From positions 1 through 21,988 of the forward strand of contig DIXP01000045.1 in assembly GCA_002436065.1 (NCBI GenBank): a stretch of DNA of 21,988 nt. The letters are read 5' to 3'. The position numbers and the translations under genes were made by a program. The stretch's first letter is position 1. Every line of letters begins with the position of its first letter. The notes under the pieces were generated by a model that did no database searches, was not told the DNA's origin, and saw only the letters and a program-made list of their open reading frames with translations. Shown here piece after piece: positions 21,968-21,988 of this stretch. Source of the DNA: Chloroflexi bacterium UBA6077 (GTDB lineage Bacteria; Chloroflexota; UBA6077).

Positions 21968-21988
21968 GAGAGTCTTGAAAAACCTCTG
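21964..21988. repeat. Right copy of the 25-bp terminal inverted repeat
   Basis: This is the exact reverse complement of bases 1-25. Its inner four bases are CTAG, which supplies the TAG stop codon of the dehydrogenase gene. See the left copy for interpretation. Confidence 0.8.

Noticed and set aside
1..21988. CRISPR arrays, tRNA or rRNA genes, attachment sites
   Set aside because: No regularly spaced repeats, cloverleaf-like sequences or rRNA segments were seen on either strand.

Overview
The window is GC-rich bacterial DNA carrying a dense carboxylate/amide catabolism cluster. Two solute-binding lipoproteins have long Pro/Ala/Thr-rich spacers after the lipidation site. That style is typical of Chloroflexota (e.g. 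uncultured Dehalococcoidia/SAR202-like lineages), so a Chloroflexota origin is my best guess. No rRNA, tRNA or phylogenetic marker gene is present to prove it.

Layout. (1) 240-1112 (+) encodes an isocitrate lyase/PEP mutase family lyase. It faces a convergent gene (1178-2008, -) for a ComA-like protein (phosphosulfolactate synthase family), with a shared hairpin terminator between them. (2) 2009-2341 is a divergent control region with two back-to-back sigma70-type promoters. Each has a copy of the same operator-like 18-mer, starting 15 nt beyond its -10 box. (3) From 2342 to the right edge every host gene reads rightward: GntR/HutC regulator, NAD-dependent epimerase, a TctC-type binding protein, second ComA-like protein, cyclase-family hydrolase, asparaginase-like protein, M29/NicX-like metalloenzyme, aconitase-family large and small subunits (LeuC/LeuD-like), third ComA-like protein, a complete tripartite tricarboxylate transporter (TctC-TctB-TctA), ornithine cyclodeaminase/mu-crystallin family protein, MmgE/PrpD family protein, and an isocitrate/isopropylmalate dehydrogenase family enzyme. 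Several junctions overlap by 1-4 nt, so the genes probably form one or a few long transcripts.

The cluster is broken by nested insertion sequences. An ISAzo13-family element (9011-12136) sits after codon 10 of the LeuC-like gene, flanked by CTAAG repeats. Removing it with one repeat restores a 418-codon reading frame. The ISAzo13 transposase is split at an A7G slippery tract. Its right inverted repeat is itself split by an IS66-family element (10437-12124) with a perfect 8-bp target duplication, CTTTGACG.

How the genes may work together (inference): substrates are taken up by the Tct transporter, with two binding proteins for one membrane pair. One coherent reading is an amide/N-heterocycle branch: M29/NicX-like ring opening, cyclase-family deformylation, asparaginase-like amide hydrolysis, then LeuCD-like hydration or isomerisation and a beta-decarboxylating dehydrogenase. 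The alternative is degradation of a citrate-like tricarboxylate by PrpD-, aconitase-, isocitrate dehydrogenase- and isocitrate-lyase-type enzymes. The role of the three ComA-like paralogs is unknown and is the most novel part. The two window ends carry a perfect 25-bp inverted repeat, probably the ends of a flanking multi-copy insertion sequence.
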